Assembly: GCA_041392855.1 (NCBI GenBank)
Contig: JAWKLD010000001.1
Span: 916,001-980,000 of the forward strand
DNA from: Flavipsychrobacter sp.
GTDB lineage: Bacteria; Bacteroidota; Bacteroidia; Chitinophagales; Chitinophagaceae
Length of the DNA stretch: 64,000 nt
Direction: 5' to 3'
The notes below the pieces were generated by a model. It was not told the origin of the DNA. It did not search any database and saw only the letters and a program-made list of their open reading frames with translations. The translations under genes and the position numbers were made by a program. Within the stretch, counting starts at the first letter, position 1; each line of letters opens with the position of its first letter. Positions 16,205-25,400 of the stretch are shown here, piece after piece.

Positions 16205-16263
16205 GTAACATTTTAACAGGTTGGTGCTGATAATCAGCGAGTTATGCACAAGAGAAATGTTAC
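16205..16263. promoter_or_regulatory. 9-bp inverted repeat upstream of the rpsA promoter
   Basis: GTAACATTT (16205-16213) and its exact complement AAATGTTAC (16255-16263) are 41 nt apart. A further TTGTAACA (16194-16201) repeats the half site. It ends 22 bp before the -33 box of rpsA. It could be an operator with looped half sites, or the 3' end of the small-gene transcript. Confidence 0.35.
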
Positions 16264-16284
16264 AATAATTCTTCCAAATCCTTT

Positions 16285-16312
16285 TTTGGGAACATATAAA
16301 GGGTTACCTTTG
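16285..16312 (+). promoter_or_regulatory. Promoter of rpsA
   Basis: TACCTTTG (16305-16312) is an exact TAnnTTTG box followed by CAGTCC; TTTG at 16285-16288 is 16 nt upstream, slightly short of the usual spacing. Predicted transcription start near 16319, giving a leader of about 20 nt before the TTG start codon. Confidence 0.65.
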
Positions 16313-16338
16313 CAGTCCTTAAAAAAAATCTTAATATT

Positions 16339-18174
16339 TTGGAAGAAAATCAAATTGTTAATCAAACTGACGGCCTAACAGAACAACAGGCTGGCGCTCA
16401 TGATGATTTCGACTGGAGCGTCGACAAAAGAAACGTATCAAACTACTCAGATGAGAAGCGTGCAGAAATGGACGAAATCTACACTGGTACGTTCAAAGAC
16501 ATTACAGAGTCTGAGCTATTAAGCGGACACATTGTAGGTCTTACAAAAACTGATGCTATCATCAACATCGGTTTTAAATCAGACGGTCTTGTATCGCTTA
16601 ACGAATTCCGTGATTTGGATTCAGTTAACATAGGAGACGAAGTTGAGGTAATGGTGGTTGAAAAAGAAGACCGCAATGGTCATCTTCACCTAAGCCGTAA
16701 ACTAGCTCGCCAGGCTAACGCTTGGGGTAAGATCGTTGATTACTACAAAACTGGCGAAGTGGTTACAGGTACTATCACTAGTAAGACTAAAGGTGGTCTT
16801 ATTGTTGATGTATATGGCTTGGAGACTTTCCTTCCTGGTTCTCAAATCGACGTTAAGCCAGTTACTGATTACGATCAGTATGTTGGTAAAACAATGGACT
16901 TCAAGATCGTTAAGATCAACGAAGCTATCCGCAACGCAGTTGTATCTCACAAAGCGCTTATCGAAAGCGATATCGAACAACAACGTTCTGAGATCATCGG
17001 TAAGTTGGAGAAAGGTCAAGTACTTGAGGGTACAGTTAAGAATGTTACTGACTTTGGTGCATTCATCGACCTTGGCGGCGTAGACGGTCTATTGTACATC
17101 ACAGATATCAGCTGGGGCCGCGTAACGCATCCGAGCGAGGTTCTAGAGAACGGTCAGAAATTGAATGTAGTTGTTCTAGACTTCGACGACGAGAAGAAGC
17201 GTATCAGCCTGGGCTTGAAACAACTTACTGAGCATCCTTGGGATAGCCTATCTGCAGACGTTGTAGAAGGTGCTAAGGTGAAAGGTAAGGTTGTAAATAT
17301 TGAAGATTACGGTGCATTCCTTGAGATACTTCCTGGTGTTGAAGGTTTGGTTCACGTATCTGAAATTACATGGTCTTCTCAGCCAATCAACGCTAAGGAG
17401 TTCTTTAACATGGGTGACGAGTACGAAGCAGTAGTTGTTACTCTAGATAAAGAAGAGCGTAAGATGAGCTTGTCTATCAAGCAAATGACTGAAGATCCAT
17501 GGGAGACTATCGAGAACAAATTCCCTCAAGATAGCAAGCACAAAGGAACTGTGAAGAACATCACTCCTTACGGTGTGTTTGTTGAGCTAGAGACTGGTAT
17601 TGGTGGTATGATCCACATCAGTGATCTTAGCTGGATCAAGCGTTACAACCATCCGAATGAATTCACTAAAGTAGGTGAAGAGATCGATGTTGTTATCCTT
17701 AGCATAGACAAAGAGAACCGTAAATTGGCTCTAGGTCATAAGCAAATGGAAGAAGATCCGTGGAACACATTTGAAACTGTATTCCCAATAGGTAGTGAGC
17801 ACGAAGGTATCGTTACTAAACGTGATGAGAAAGGTGCTATAGTACAGTTACAATATGGTCTTGAGGCTTTTGCTCCTGCTCGTCATCTACGTAAAGAAGA
17901 TGGTAGCAATGTAGAGGTTGATGAAACACTACAGTTTGTTATCATTGAGTTCGATCGTAACGACAAGCGTATCATGGTTTCTCACTCTCGTATTTGGGAA
18001 CAAACCAAAGCTGACGAAAGAGAAGCTGATAGAAAAGAAGCAGCTGCCAATGCAGAGAAAACTAAGAAAGCGGTTAAGAACGTCCAATCTAAAATGGAAA
18101 AACCAACTCTTGGAGATCTTGGTGCATTAGCTGAGCTTAAAGAAAAAATGAAGAAAGCAGAAGACGATAAATAA
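16339..18174 (+). CDS. rpsA: 30S ribosomal protein S1
   Basis: 611 residues with six S1 (OB-fold) repeats, recognisable by motifs such as GHIVGLTKTDAIINIG, GTITSKTKGGLIVDV, GTVKNVTDFGAFIDL, GKVVNIEDYGAFLEI, GTVKNITPYGVFVEL and GIVTKRDEKGAIVQL. S1 binds mRNA on the 30S subunit and helps initiation, which matters in Bacteroidota where Shine-Dalgarno sites are rare. The only upstream start in frame is TTG at 16339; the conserved DDFDWS region begins 22 codons later, so translation must start upstream of it. Codon use is visibly biased toward C-ending codons, as expected for a highly expressed gene. The tail is a Lys/Glu-rich helix. A strong terminator follows. Confidence 0.95.
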   Translation: MEENQIVNQTDGLTEQQAGAHDDFDWSVDKRNVSNYSDEKRAEMDEIYTGTFKDITESELLSGHIVGLTKTDAIINIGFKSDGLVSLNEFRDLDSVNIGDEVEVMVVEKEDRNGHLHLSRKLARQANAWGKIVDYYKTGEVVTGTITSKTKGGLIVDVYGLETFLPGSQIDVKPVTDYDQYVGKTMDFKIVKINEAIRNAVVSHKALIESDIEQQRSEIIGKLEKGQVLEGTVKNVTDFGAFIDLGGVDGLLYITDISWGRVTHPSEVLENGQKLNVVVLDFDDEKKRISLGLKQLTEHPWDSLSADVVEGAKVKGKVVNIEDYGAFLEILPGVEGLVHVSEITWSSQPINAKEFFNMGDEYEAVVVTLDKEERKMSLSIKQMTEDPWETIENKFPQDSKHKGTVKNITPYGVFVELETGIGGMIHISDLSWIKRYNHPNEFTKVGEEIDVVILSIDKENRKLALGHKQMEEDPWNTFETVFPIGSEHEGIVTKRDEKGAIVQLQYGLEAFAPARHLRKEDGSNVEVDETLQFVIIEFDRNDKRIMVSHSRIWEQTKADEREADRKEAAANAEKTKKAVKNVQSKMEKPTLGDLGALAELKEKMKKAEDDK

Positions 18175-18196
18175 TTGATCTTATCTTATTCATATC

Positions 18197-18224
18197 AAAA
18201 GCCACTCAATTTGAGTGGCTTTTT
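18197..18224 (+). terminator. Intrinsic terminator of rpsA
   Basis: GCCACTC (18201-18207) pairs with GAGTGGC (18213-18219), extended by A-T pairs, then five T. It starts 22 bp after the stop codon. Confidence 0.9.
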
Positions 18225-18328
18225 TATTGGCAGTATATTCCGAATAGTTAAACATTCTTAATATTTAGATATAAAACACAAACAATTATAACAGAACCTG
18301 ATCATACTCGTATCTTTAACTATATAAT

Positions 18329-19852
18329 ATGGCTAGAGTAAATAACAAGTCACTCTTTATTCTTTCCGGTATAGTGATTGCCTGCTTAATAGGCGTACAG
18401 CTTTATTGGATATGGAATAATATAAGTCTTCAGAAGACAACTATAGAGCGAGCGCTAAAGGAAGATGTATCTCTTATTGCAAAAGATATAGAAGATAATA
18501 GTAGTTGTTTCAACATGTATGCTAAAACTCAATTTAATAGAGGAGAGGGGTTTTATCTAATTAAGCAATCATATAAAGACGGTCGTTTTTATGGTCCTGA
18601 ACAGGGGGGCAAAATAGATACTATAAATATGTTCAACTTGTTTGAAGTGAACATAGATACATTCATCAACGATAGTTATATCGGTTTTGATAACTATAAT
18701 GCAAAGCTTGATGTGGCCTTAAAGTTTGAGTTGTTACTTGATTCTAACTACACATCTGATGCCTATTCCAGCAAAACTAAAACTCTAAACATAAATAACT
18801 TCAAAGATCTACTTAGAGAGAATAAAAACCTCTCTACTATTATTAATTACGAGCATCTAAATGCAGATTTGAAAAAAGTACTAATTGATAATAGTCTTGA
18901 CACCAATTACTCATTGGGCATTAAGCGAGTTGATAGCGTAGGATATGAATACTTGTCTGATAATGCTTTTGTAGCGGGTTTGAATAATAGTAAGATAAGG
19001 GCCTCTTTTCTTGGCGATGAATTTAATGCACCATATGAACTCGTAATTTTTATTCCCAACTCCTTTACCAATATTATAAAATCTATGTCTATTATGATGA
19101 TATCTTCTATTATCATAATCATTATACTCATAATGTTGTATGGCTATTTTGTAAAAACAATCTTAGATCAGAAGCGTTTGTCGGCTATGAAAAATACATT
19201 CATTAATAATATCACCCACGAGTTCAAAACGCCAATTACCAATATCAACCTTGCTATCGAAAATTGGAAAGATGTAAAAGGGAATAGTGAGGTGTATATG
19301 AATGTGATCAAGGAAGAGAATGAGCATATGTATAAGAATGTAGAGCAAATATTACAATTGGCTACATTAGAGAATACAGGTGTTTTGGAACAAAAGTCTG
19401 AATTTGATATTCATAATCTTCTAAAAGATGTTATATCAAAATTTGAGATGCAACTGCAAAGGATCCATACTACTATTGATCTGCAGTTTAATGCTACCGA
19501 TGCATATATAAGCGCTAATAAAGAACAGATAGCAGACTTATTTCACAACCTCATAGATAACGCAATAAAGTATAGCTCCGATAATCCAAAAATATCCATT
19601 GCAACCTTTAATACTAATGGGAACTTAGTGATACAGGTTAGTGATAATGGTATAGGTATGAAAGCCGAGGCGCAAAAGCATGTTTTTGAAAATTTTTATA
19701 GAGAAAATACTAGTGATACTCATGATGTAAAAGGATTTGGCCTTGGATTGAGCTATGCTAAATATATTGTAGACCTACACAAGGGGGAGATCGTTTTGAA
19801 AAGTAAGCAGGGCAAGGGAACTGTATTTACCATTTACTTACCTAAAAAGTAG
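18329..19852 (+). CDS. Membrane sensor histidine kinase
   Basis: 507 residues. Membrane helix 1 at about 9-29, a roughly 220-residue periplasmic sensor part of no recognised family, helix 2 at about 252-275, then a kinase core: H-box NNITHEFKTPITN with phospho-acceptor H297, N-box LFHNLIDNAIKYS, G1 VSDNGIGM and G2 GFGLGLSYA. No HAMP domain is obvious between helix 2 and the H-box. The response regulator gene begins 2 bp after its stop, so the two form a cognate pair. The signal is unknown. A weak TATCTTTA box at 18311-18318 may be part of its promoter. Confidence 0.93.
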   Translation: MARVNNKSLFILSGIVIACLIGVQLYWIWNNISLQKTTIERALKEDVSLIAKDIEDNSSCFNMYAKTQFNRGEGFYLIKQSYKDGRFYGPEQGGKIDTINMFNLFEVNIDTFINDSYIGFDNYNAKLDVALKFELLLDSNYTSDAYSSKTKTLNINNFKDLLRENKNLSTIINYEHLNADLKKVLIDNSLDTNYSLGIKRVDSVGYEYLSDNAFVAGLNNSKIRASFLGDEFNAPYELVIFIPNSFTNIIKSMSIMMISSIIIIIILIMLYGYFVKTILDQKRLSAMKNTFINNITHEFKTPITNINLAIENWKDVKGNSEVYMNVIKEENEHMYKNVEQILQLATLENTGVLEQKSEFDIHNLLKDVISKFEMQLQRIHTTIDLQFNATDAYISANKEQIADLFHNLIDNAIKYSSDNPKISIATFNTNGNLVIQVSDNGIGMKAEAQKHVFENFYRENTSDTHDVKGFGLGLSYAKYIVDLHKGEIVLKSKQGKGTVFTIYLPKK

Positions 19853-19854
19853 TT

Positions 19855-20535
19855 ATGACAAAAATATTATTTGTAGAAGATGACCAAAATTTAGGCATGT
19901 TATTAACTGAAAACCTTAATAATAGAGGTTTTGATATAGAGTGGTGCAAGAATGGAACTGATGGCTTAGATAAGTTTAAAACTGGGAATTATAACCTTTG
20001 CATTTTTGATGTTATGATGCCTACCAAAGATGGTTTTACACTAACGAAAGAGATAAAAGCTATAAAACCTGATATGCCTGTTATTTTTCTTACTGCCAGA
20101 AATATGCAAGAAGATAAAATAAAAGGTTTTGAATTGGGTTGTGATGACTATGTGACAAAGCCGTTTAATACACAAGAGCTTTTCTTAAGGATAAATGCGA
20201 TTCTTAACAGAACTCAAAAAGACAAGCCATTAGCTGACGAGCTACATATTGGTAGGTACCTTCTGAACACTACAAAGATGACTTTAGAACTCGAAGGAGT
20301 CTCTACAAAGTTGAGCTCTAAGGAATCAGGACTTCTGTATATACTAGCTAGTAATATAAATGTGTTGGTAAATAGAAGCGCCATTTTAGAACAAGTATGG
20401 GGTAACGACGATTACTTCTCAGCTAAAAGTATGGATGTGTATATCAGCAAGGTCAGGAAGCTGCTAAAAGAAGATCCCAATATTGAGATACTCAACGCCT
20501 ACGGTATCGGATTTAAGTTAATTGTAAATAATTAA
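19855..20535 (+). CDS. OmpR-family response regulator
   Basis: 226 residues. Receiver domain with the acidic pair in FVEDD, phospho-acceptor D52 in CIFDVMMP, the T/A switch in IFLTARN and lysine in YVTKPF. The C-terminal winged helix has LSSKESGLLYILA and the recognition helix region SAKSMDVYISKVRKLL. Expected to be a DNA-binding transcription factor controlled by the kinase just upstream. Target genes are not evident; the next genes are on the opposite strand. Confidence 0.95.
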   Translation: MTKILFVEDDQNLGMLLTENLNNRGFDIEWCKNGTDGLDKFKTGNYNLCIFDVMMPTKDGFTLTKEIKAIKPDMPVIFLTARNMQEDKIKGFELGCDDYVTKPFNTQELFLRINAILNRTQKDKPLADELHIGRYLLNTTKMTLELEGVSTKLSSKESGLLYILASNINVLVNRSAILEQVWGNDDYFSAKSMDVYISKVRKLLKEDPNIEILNAYGIGFKLIVNN

Positions 20536-20559
20536 GGCCCTACATAGTAGAGCCTTAAT
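20531..20559. terminator. Bidirectional terminator after the two-component pair
   Basis: ATTAAGGC (20531-20538) pairs with GCCTTAAT (20552-20559), continued by CTAC/GTAG after one mismatch, with a 3-nt loop. It includes the stop codon of the response regulator and lies 20 bp before the end of the convergent gene. Confidence 0.75.
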
Positions 20560-20578
20560 TAAGAATTATTTGTAGCTA

Positions 20579-22258
20579 TTACAGCTTTGTAAATCTGCCA
20601 TAATAAGTTTTTGTTCCTCCATTAGCGGTAATTATGTAATTGCCTTTTGCTAAGTGACTAACATCTATCTTGTTACTAGAAGACTTCTCTATAGTCATTA
20701 TTGTTTGCCCTGTTACATTGTAAATGATAATGTTACTTAAAATGCTAGGAGCAGATATGTGTATTGTGTTTGTAGTAGGGTTAGGTACAATATCAACCTT
20801 TACATTGTTTGCTTTGATATTCTTAATGCTGTTGGTTACTGGTAGTTCAACCAGCGCACCGCCAGAACTAAGAGCAGCATACATACCTACTGCCGGACCT
20901 CCGCTGTTGCTATCAGGTTCTAAGAAACCTGTTGTAAGTACTGTAATAGACTGACCTTGGAGATTAAGTATTTGCAAGTTTGCAGCATGTTTACTAATAG
21001 TAGCGCCGCCATTCTTGTTTAATGTAAATACTTTATTTGAAGTTGCTTGCTGTATATAGCCACTAAAGTTCCCATAAGCAACATTGCTAAATAAGCTATT
21101 AGTGCCTTCTAATACATCAACAGCACCTAAGTCGGTACTACCATTGATAAATAGTATGTCAGTATTCGTACCTACTGTAGCAGCTTCTCTAGCGCCATTG
21201 TGTAGGTGAATGGTCATTGGTGGTTTAGGTTTGTAGTTAGCAGCACTTTTTATACCGTGTATAACTGCAGCGTATGTTTTTGTAGAATCAAGGCTTGTAG
21301 TCATACTAAAAAACGTATCTGCAATAGAGGTGCTATTGCTTTTTGCCAGTGCAAATGTTGTCGGTTGGTTAGCATATGCATCAAAGTAAGTAGTCGCCGT
21401 TTTGTAATCCATGTCATCAAACCTCTTTGTACCATCTATATAAACATCAACTTTCGATGCTATGGTATCTCCACTGTTATGAATCAACTGTAAACGTGCT
21501 AGTTTTTCATGATTTGTTTCACTTAAATTAATGAATGGCCCTCCGTTTGTATTTACAAGCCATAATCCCATTGCAGGACCATTGCTATTATTAGATGGGT
21601 TTTGATAGCCTGATAGTAAAACAACTCCTGCTTGCCCCGTCATACTATGGTTGGTAAGAAGCGGTGCTTCGTAAGATGTATTGATAACGGTACCTGAGGT
21701 ATTAGTAGTTCTGTATATCAAATCGCTTGTCTTAAACTCCGCATATCCTATAAAGTTGCCATAACTAATGTTGTCTGCATAGGTAGTAACACCTGCTCTT
21801 ATATCCATAGTGCTGCCATCTGTAGCCCCATGGTAGAACATGATATCAGTATTGGTAAAAATAGAAGCCGCTTCACGTCCCATATTATTAACGTCAAAAT
21901 GGAAAGGAACATTTGGAGAGTATCCTGAAGTACTTTCATTTCCAGCTAGTATCATCAAATAGATGCCTCCGGGAGTTAGTGTCATTGTAGTGCTATAAAA
22001 GCTATCAGCTTCAGAAAAACTTGTATTTGGTGCTACAGATATACGTACAGGGTTCGTTGCATTTACACCATTAAAAAATGATGACGTTCTGAAAAATAAG
22101 TCATCTACTTGCAGTACGCCGTCGATATAAATATCTACACCTAAAATTGAAATGTCTCCTGAGTTGTGTATAAACTGAACTCTTGATAATTGAGCATTAG
22201 TAGCACTACTGAATAGAAAAACAGCAATGATGGTAAATAGTAGATTTTTAAACCTCAT
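20579..22258 (-). CDS. T9SS type A cargo protein with two DUF4397 domains
   Basis: 559 residues: signal peptide (ending SSATNAQ), then two tandem copies of a DUF4397 unit. The first starts LSRVQFIHNSGDI, the second LARLQLIHNSGDT; both contain VDIYIDG or VDVYIDG and a later DIMFYHGATDG or DILFINGSTDL strand. The last ~75 residues (VDIVPNPTTNTIHIS, GQTIMTI, DVSHLAKGNYII) form the type A sorting signal, so it should be exported and surface anchored. DUF4397 is a beta-sandwich module of unknown function. On the minus strand a TATTTTTG box about 50 bp upstream of the ATG fits the promoter consensus. Confidence 0.9.
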   Translation of the reverse strand: MRFKNLLFTIIAVFLFSSATNAQLSRVQFIHNSGDISILGVDIYIDGVLQVDDLFFRTSSFFNGVNATNPVRISVAPNTSFSEADSFYSTTMTLTPGGIYLMILAGNESTSGYSPNVPFHFDVNNMGREAASIFTNTDIMFYHGATDGSTMDIRAGVTTYADNISYGNFIGYAEFKTSDLIYRTTNTSGTVINTSYEAPLLTNHSMTGQAGVVLLSGYQNPSNNSNGPAMGLWLVNTNGGPFINLSETNHEKLARLQLIHNSGDTIASKVDVYIDGTKRFDDMDYKTATTYFDAYANQPTTFALAKSNSTSIADTFFSMTTSLDSTKTYAAVIHGIKSAANYKPKPPMTIHLHNGAREAATVGTNTDILFINGSTDLGAVDVLEGTNSLFSNVAYGNFSGYIQQATSNKVFTLNKNGGATISKHAANLQILNLQGQSITVLTTGFLEPDSNSGGPAVGMYAALSSGGALVELPVTNSIKNIKANNVKVDIVPNPTTNTIHISAPSILSNIIIYNVTGQTIMTIEKSSSNKIDVSHLAKGNYIITANGGTKTYYGRFTKL

Positions 22259-22435
22259 AAAGTATATAGTTTATATAATTTAATTTTTAAATGAGAACAT
22301 TAAAAATAAGCAAAAATACTCGTACTCTGCACCAAGAAATGGCATAATAAGGACAATTGATACCCATTTATAAGGCATATTGTCAGTTGAAAGTCTTAAA
22401 TTGAATGTTACTGTTGAAAAACAATTTTTGCATCA

Positions 22436-25400
22436 ATGAGAATCGGTATAAGTAATAGGCTTGGTCTGTTTTTTTTAATTTTTTCCATGTTGGTTGGAAA
22501 TATTGCTGTTTGGGGACAAGCTAATGTCCCCAAGAGGATATATATCAAAGGAGCAGATATTAATGTTACTTATAACGTTGATGCATGGTTAAATGAGCAT
22601 AGCAAAGTTGAGCAGTCAAAACTTCTACTAATACGCTTTTCTAAACTACCGAGTACTGCTACTAAGCTACAGTTAAAAGAACACAACATCTTTTTGAAGG
22701 ATTATATTCCTGATAACGCTTATGTGGTTTTAGTTGACCAAAGCTCGAAATTAGAAGTACTAAAAAACGCGTATGCATACTATATACAAGATTATTCCTC
22801 CTTGTGGAAGATTGATGAAAGGTTGAAAGGCTATGAAGGAAATACCGATATTATAGTGTCCCTTTATGCAGCTGGAGATAAAATAGCTTTCTTAAATGCA
22901 TTGAACAATATAGATATAGTACAGGTAAATAGTAATTGGGAGCAGCTAAATAAGTTTGTTTTTTCTATAACCAAAGATCAGGTAGTGCAATTGGCAGAGT
23001 TGCCTGAAGTACAATATATTTCCCCTTTGCCTAAAGATGTTTTGTTAAATGCAGAGTCTAAAAATGCATCAAAAACAAGTAATGCTTCATTGGCTAAGAT
23101 ACATGGAGGGCTGGGATTGACTGGTAAAGGTATTGTTATAGGTGTAGGTGATAATGTGTCTGGCATGTCTCATATAGATTTGAAGGATAGAGTTATCAAC
23201 TATAATCCTGCTGCATATACTGATCATGGTGTACACATTAATGGTATTGTTGGTGGCGCGGGTATAATGGACCCGAGAGGAGAAGGCGTAGCCCCAGAAG
23301 CTACTTTAGTGGATCATTTTTTCAGCAACGTATTAACTACAACTCCAGATATGTATCAGGCACATGGTATGACGATTACCAATAACTCTTATGCTTCTAC
23401 GGTAGGTAGTTGTTCTTATTCAGGTGTTTATGATGCCTTGTCGGTTTCAGTAGATGAGTTGGCTAATAATTACAATGATATATTACATGTGTTTGCTTCT
23501 GGTAATGATGGCTATTTAAATTGTTCGCCATATCCAGATGGCTTTGGTACTGTAACAGGAGGTTATCAACCTGCCAAGAACAACATAGTAGTTAATAGCA
23601 CCAATAAGTGGTTTGTCAATGCATACGATGGTTCTAGAGGGCCTGTAAGAGATGGTAGACTAAAACCAGAAATAACAGCTGTAGGTGTAGAGGTGAATTC
23701 TACAACAAAAAATGAAGAATATCTTGTAGCTGCGGGTACAAGTATGGCCTCGCCAGGTGTGGCTGGTGCAGCAGCTTTATTAGCAGAGCGCTATAAGCAA
23801 TTACACAATAACACAAATCCTAAAAGCGATGTATTAAAGACACTATTACTAAACGGCGCTACCGATATCGGAAACCCCGGACCTGATTATCGTTTTGGTT
23901 TTGGCTTTTTAAACTTGCAGCATGCTATTACTATGCTTGATAGTAATAGGTATTCAACCAATACTATAACCAATGGTGCCGCACAACAAATGAAAATTGA
24001 TGTGCCTGCCAATACCGCAAAATTGAAAATAATGCTCTGTTGGCATGATAAGGCGGCCAATCCATCATCATCAAAGCAGCTAATCAATGATCTGGATCTT
24101 GAAGTAACAGAACCTAATAATACGGTACATCTCCCAATGGTGTTGGATGAAACTCCTGCAAATATTCTCAAAAATGCTATTGAAAAAAGAGATAGACTGA
24201 ATAACTGTGAGCAGGTGATCATTAATAACCCTGCAGCGGGTAGTTATACCATAAGCGTTAAAGGGTTTAATATTCCTAGTACTAATCAACAGTATGTAAT
24301 AGCCTACGATTTTGAGCAAGAAGGTGTGGAGATTACTTATCCTACCAAGGGAGCTGCAGTAAAAGGGGAGGACTCTCTGAGAATATATTGGTATGCATCA
24401 GACAATGCCAATAGTTTTACGCTAGAGTACACTACAGATGGTAACACTTGGACTGTGATAGATAATAATATTGATGCCGCACAGAGATATTATGTATGGT
24501 ATGTACCTGCAGGTATAAACTCCGCAAACTGTAGTATGAGACTAACGAGAAACACCATAGGTCAGGTGTCTACAGTTGGTGCTTTTGTTATCAATAAGCA
24601 GCCTGAAGTAAAGTTGAGCACTAATCAATGCCCTGGTTATATAGCAATTGAGTGGGGCGCTATAAACAATGCAACTAGCTATGAAATATTACAAAAGTTA
24701 GGAGCTAATCTTGTAGCGGTAGATACGGTGAATGCTACCAGTTATATTTTTAAGGGACTTGATCCCAATAAATATCAATATGTAGCAGTAAGACCAATAT
24801 TAGGAAGTCTGAGCGGGTATAGAAGTTTAGCTATTAAACGCTTGCCAAATGATGGGGATTGTACAGGTAGTATTTCTGATAATGATCTATCAATAGATAA
24901 GGTGTTTACACCGGTTTCAGGGAGGATGTTTACATCAACAGAATTGAAAAACAATGCTCCTGTAATACTGAATATCAGAAACTTGGATGATGTAGCAAAC
25001 AGTAATTATAGAGTGTCTTATAGTATCAATAATGGTGCTTGGCAGTCACAAATATTTACAGATGCTATTCCTGCTAAATCGATCAAAGCGGTAACATTAA
25101 CTACGGCTAACTTAGCTGCGGCAGGTAGTTATAGTTTTAGATTTGCAGTAGAGAATTTGACGGCAACAGATCCTGTTAGAGAGAATGACTCCGTCACAAA
25201 AGTGGTGAGGCAATTGAATAATGCACCCATAAATATCAATAATGGTTTCTCTGATGGTTTTGAGACAATGGGAATCATTAATATTTCTAATGACAGCATG
25301 GGTGTTTCTACTAATGAGCATTGGGATTATTATAATGATTCAGACACAGGAAGGTTTAGGAGTTTTGTAAATAATGGTATTACGATTTCGGGTAACCGTT

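Noticed and set aside
16242..16250. TTATGCACA, a match to the DnaA-box consensus
   Set aside because: Single copy with no AT-rich unwinding element or box cluster and no dnaA/dnaN nearby, so not an origin.
18329..20535. PorX/PorY-type regulators of type IX secretion
   Set aside because: The response regulator has an OmpR winged helix and not the PorX phosphodiesterase-like (PglZ) domain; the nearby T9SS cargo genes are not evidence enough.
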